NCBI GenBank assembly: GCA_019243595.1 | Contig: JAFAUA010000286.1 | Coordinates: 1 to 13,660, forward strand | Direction of reading: 5' to 3' | DNA length: 13,660 nucleotides | Source of the DNA: Acidimicrobiia bacterium | GTDB lineage: Bacteria; Actinomycetota; Acidimicrobiia; Acidimicrobiales; AC-14 | Shown: positions 12,526 through 13,660 of the stretch, piece after piece | How the letters are laid out: each line of letters opens with the position of its first letter | How positions within the stretch are numbered: position 1 is the stretch's first letter | Notes under the pieces: model-generated | The model's input: the letters and a program-made list of their open reading frames with translations, nothing else | What the model was told of the DNA's origin: nothing | Databases searched by the model: none | Translations under genes and position numbers: made by a program

Positions 12526-13660
12526 ATGACGAGCGGAAGCAGCAAGGTTCGAGTGGCAGGCGCAGCCTGCCTGGCTGGTGCGACGAGCGTGGCGGCAGCC
12601 GCCATCCTGCTCTTGGCCCCCACGGCGGCCGAGGCGCAGGCGGCGACGACGACCACGACGGCGCCCACCTCACCGCCGACCACGCAGGCCGCGACCGCGG
12701 CCCCCGCGGCCGCGCCGGCGAGTAGCCCCGCCGCGGGGAGCGGCACCACGGGCGACTCGGGTGCGACCGGGAACGCCTCGGCGACCGGTAGCTCCAACTC
12801 CGAGGCCAACAGCGGCGCCAGCTCGTCTGCTGTCGCCACCTCGGGCAACACCGGCTCGGCTGTCAACACCGTGCACGGCACCTCCGTCGGCGGGAACGGC
12901 GGCGCTGGCGGCGACGGCGCCACGGCCCGCTCGGGCGCGTCCGGCGACGTCAGCTTCCGCTCGAACGTCGGCAGCCGCGACAACGTCTCTATCGGCAACA
13001 TCTCCGGCGGCGACTCGATCGCCAACGTGAGCGCCGACGGTGGGGCAGGCGGCAACGTCAGCCTGAGCATCGCCCCGCTCGCGCAGTCCGGCAACTCGGG
13101 CGCGTCCACCGCTCAGTCCTCCGCCACCAACACCGGCAACACCGGCTCGGCCAGCTCCACCGCAGTCAGCAACCCCAACGCACAGTCCGGCAACTCCGGC
13201 GGTACCGGCAAGTCCGGCGACGCCCGTTCCGAGATCGCCCTCGGCATCCAGGCCGCGGCGGTCGCCAACAACGCCAGCACCCGCAAGCTCGGCAACCCGC
13301 TCAGTGGCGGCGCCTCGGCGATCAAGAGCAACACCAACGTCTCCGGCGACACGAACTCCGGCAACACGGGCGACTCCGGTCGCACCGGCGATGCCACCGC
13401 CATCGGCGGCGCGGTGAGCCAGGCCAACTCCGGCGCCCAGTCGAACGCGCAGTCCACCTCCGGCGACACCGGCGACGTCTCCAACAACACCAACATCCGT
13501 GCCCGCGGCGGCAACGGCGGTGCCGGCGGCGACCACGCCCACGCCCGCTCCGCGGCCGGTGGCGACGCCAGCCTCCGGCTCCGCGTCGGCAACCGCAGCC
13601 GGGTGCGTGTCGGCAACGTTACGGGCGGCGACTCGATCGCCAACGTCTCGGCCAACGGCG
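12526..13660 (+). CDS. Second repetitive surface protein, paralogue of the first (3' end outside window)
   Basis: The frame is open from 12526 to the window end without a stop (378 complete codons). A Sec signal peptide (1 to about 37: basic start, hydrophobic stretch, AEA before Gln) and a Thr/Pro/Ala linker (about 38-68) lead into the same repeat language as gene 1: SGNTGSAVN, GGNGGAGG, GGDSIANVSA, NVSLSIAPLAQSGNSG, AQSSATNTGNTG (CAG at 13114). Two GGNGGAGG anchors (Asn codons 12895 and 13513) are 618 bp apart, so the repeat period is about 206 aa. The unit is longer than in gene 1 because of an extra stretch near 13231-13356 (RSEIALGIQAAAVANN onward). ATG 12526 is preferred because AAGGA lies six bases upstream; ATG 12520 is in frame. 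Whether it also ends in a sorting signal cannot be seen. Confidence 0.8.
   Translation, partial: MTSGSSKVRVAGAACLAGATSVAAAAILLLAPTAAEAQAATTTTTAPTSPPTTQAATAAPAAAPASSPAAGSGTTGDSGATGNASATGSSNSEANSGASSSAVATSGNTGSAVNTVHGTSVGGNGGAGGDGATARSGASGDVSFRSNVGSRDNVSIGNISGGDSIANVSADGGAGGNVSLSIAPLAQSGNSGASTAQSSATNTGNTGSASSTAVSNPNAQSGNSGGTGKSGDARSEIALGIQAAAVANNASTRKLGNPLSGGASAIKSNTNVSGDTNSGNTGDSGRTGDATAIGGAVSQANSGAQSNAQSTSGDTGDVSNNTNIRARGGNGGAGGDHAHARSAAGGDASLRLRVGNRSRVRVGNVTGGDSIANVSANG

Noticed and set aside
12034..12673. Minus-strand frames across the gap between the two repeat genes
   Set aside because: They have no recognisable start signals or domains, and the region holds better-supported promoter, hairpin and motif features.
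8183..13660. PE-PGRS membership of the repeat proteins
   Set aside because: GGxGGxGG stretches are similar, but there is a Sec signal peptide and no PE domain, and Gly-rich parts are only a fraction of each unit.

Overview
The window is very GC-rich and has actinobacterial traits: a class A penicillin-binding protein with a Thr/Pro-rich tail, many one-TM or secreted proteins with Thr-rich stretches, an LAxTG-type sorting signal, and TAG(N)(N)T -10 boxes 7-10 nt before start codons with no ribosome binding site. A lineage near Acidimicrobiia is my best guess. It is an inference, because no rRNA or marker gene is present.

Left part (1-5725): a class A PBP (minus strand; GTG 2196 or ATG 2181) diverges from a polyprenyl-phosphate sugar-1-phosphate transferase. 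That gene is followed 26 bp later by a fused ATP sulfurylase/APS kinase that makes PAPS. A run of GC-rich hairpins (5565-5701) separates the fusion gene from the next, convergent gene.

Middle part (5726-7896): a membrane-anchored extracellular Cache-like sensor domain that ends right after its second TM helix (minus strand); a divergent DUF6941-like protein; a small one-TM Thr-tailed protein coupled to it by TGATG; and a convergent secreted or anchored Thr/Ser-rich protein whose 3' end overlaps its neighbour by 14 bp.

Right part (7897-13660), the most unusual region: two tandem, clearly related genes for very long Gly/Ser/Asn/Thr/Ala-rich repetitive surface proteins. The first (about 1363 aa) has a signal peptide, a Thr-rich linker, a beta-roll-like 'TIAIGGGNATG' region, about five super-repeats of roughly 158 aa, a Cys-containing 12-aa repeat and a C-terminal LATTG sorting signal. 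The second starts at 12526 (or 12520), has the same architecture, and is cut by the window end. Both have near-identical candidate promoters (TTG-N20-GTGCTA[C/G]AAAG within one 6-17-6 layout). Upstream of both lie copies of a TTCCAACAC motif, several in tandem at exactly 11-bp spacing, the geometry typical of OmpR/PhoB-family response regulator sites. My reading is a co-regulated cell-surface repeat-protein locus next to envelope-building genes. The binding regulator is not in the window.

There is no CRISPR array, tRNA, rRNA, IS element or transposase that I can support. No gene-free stretch exceeds 300 bp; the two longest (7897-8182 and 12275-12525) hold the motifs, promoters and hairpins described below.
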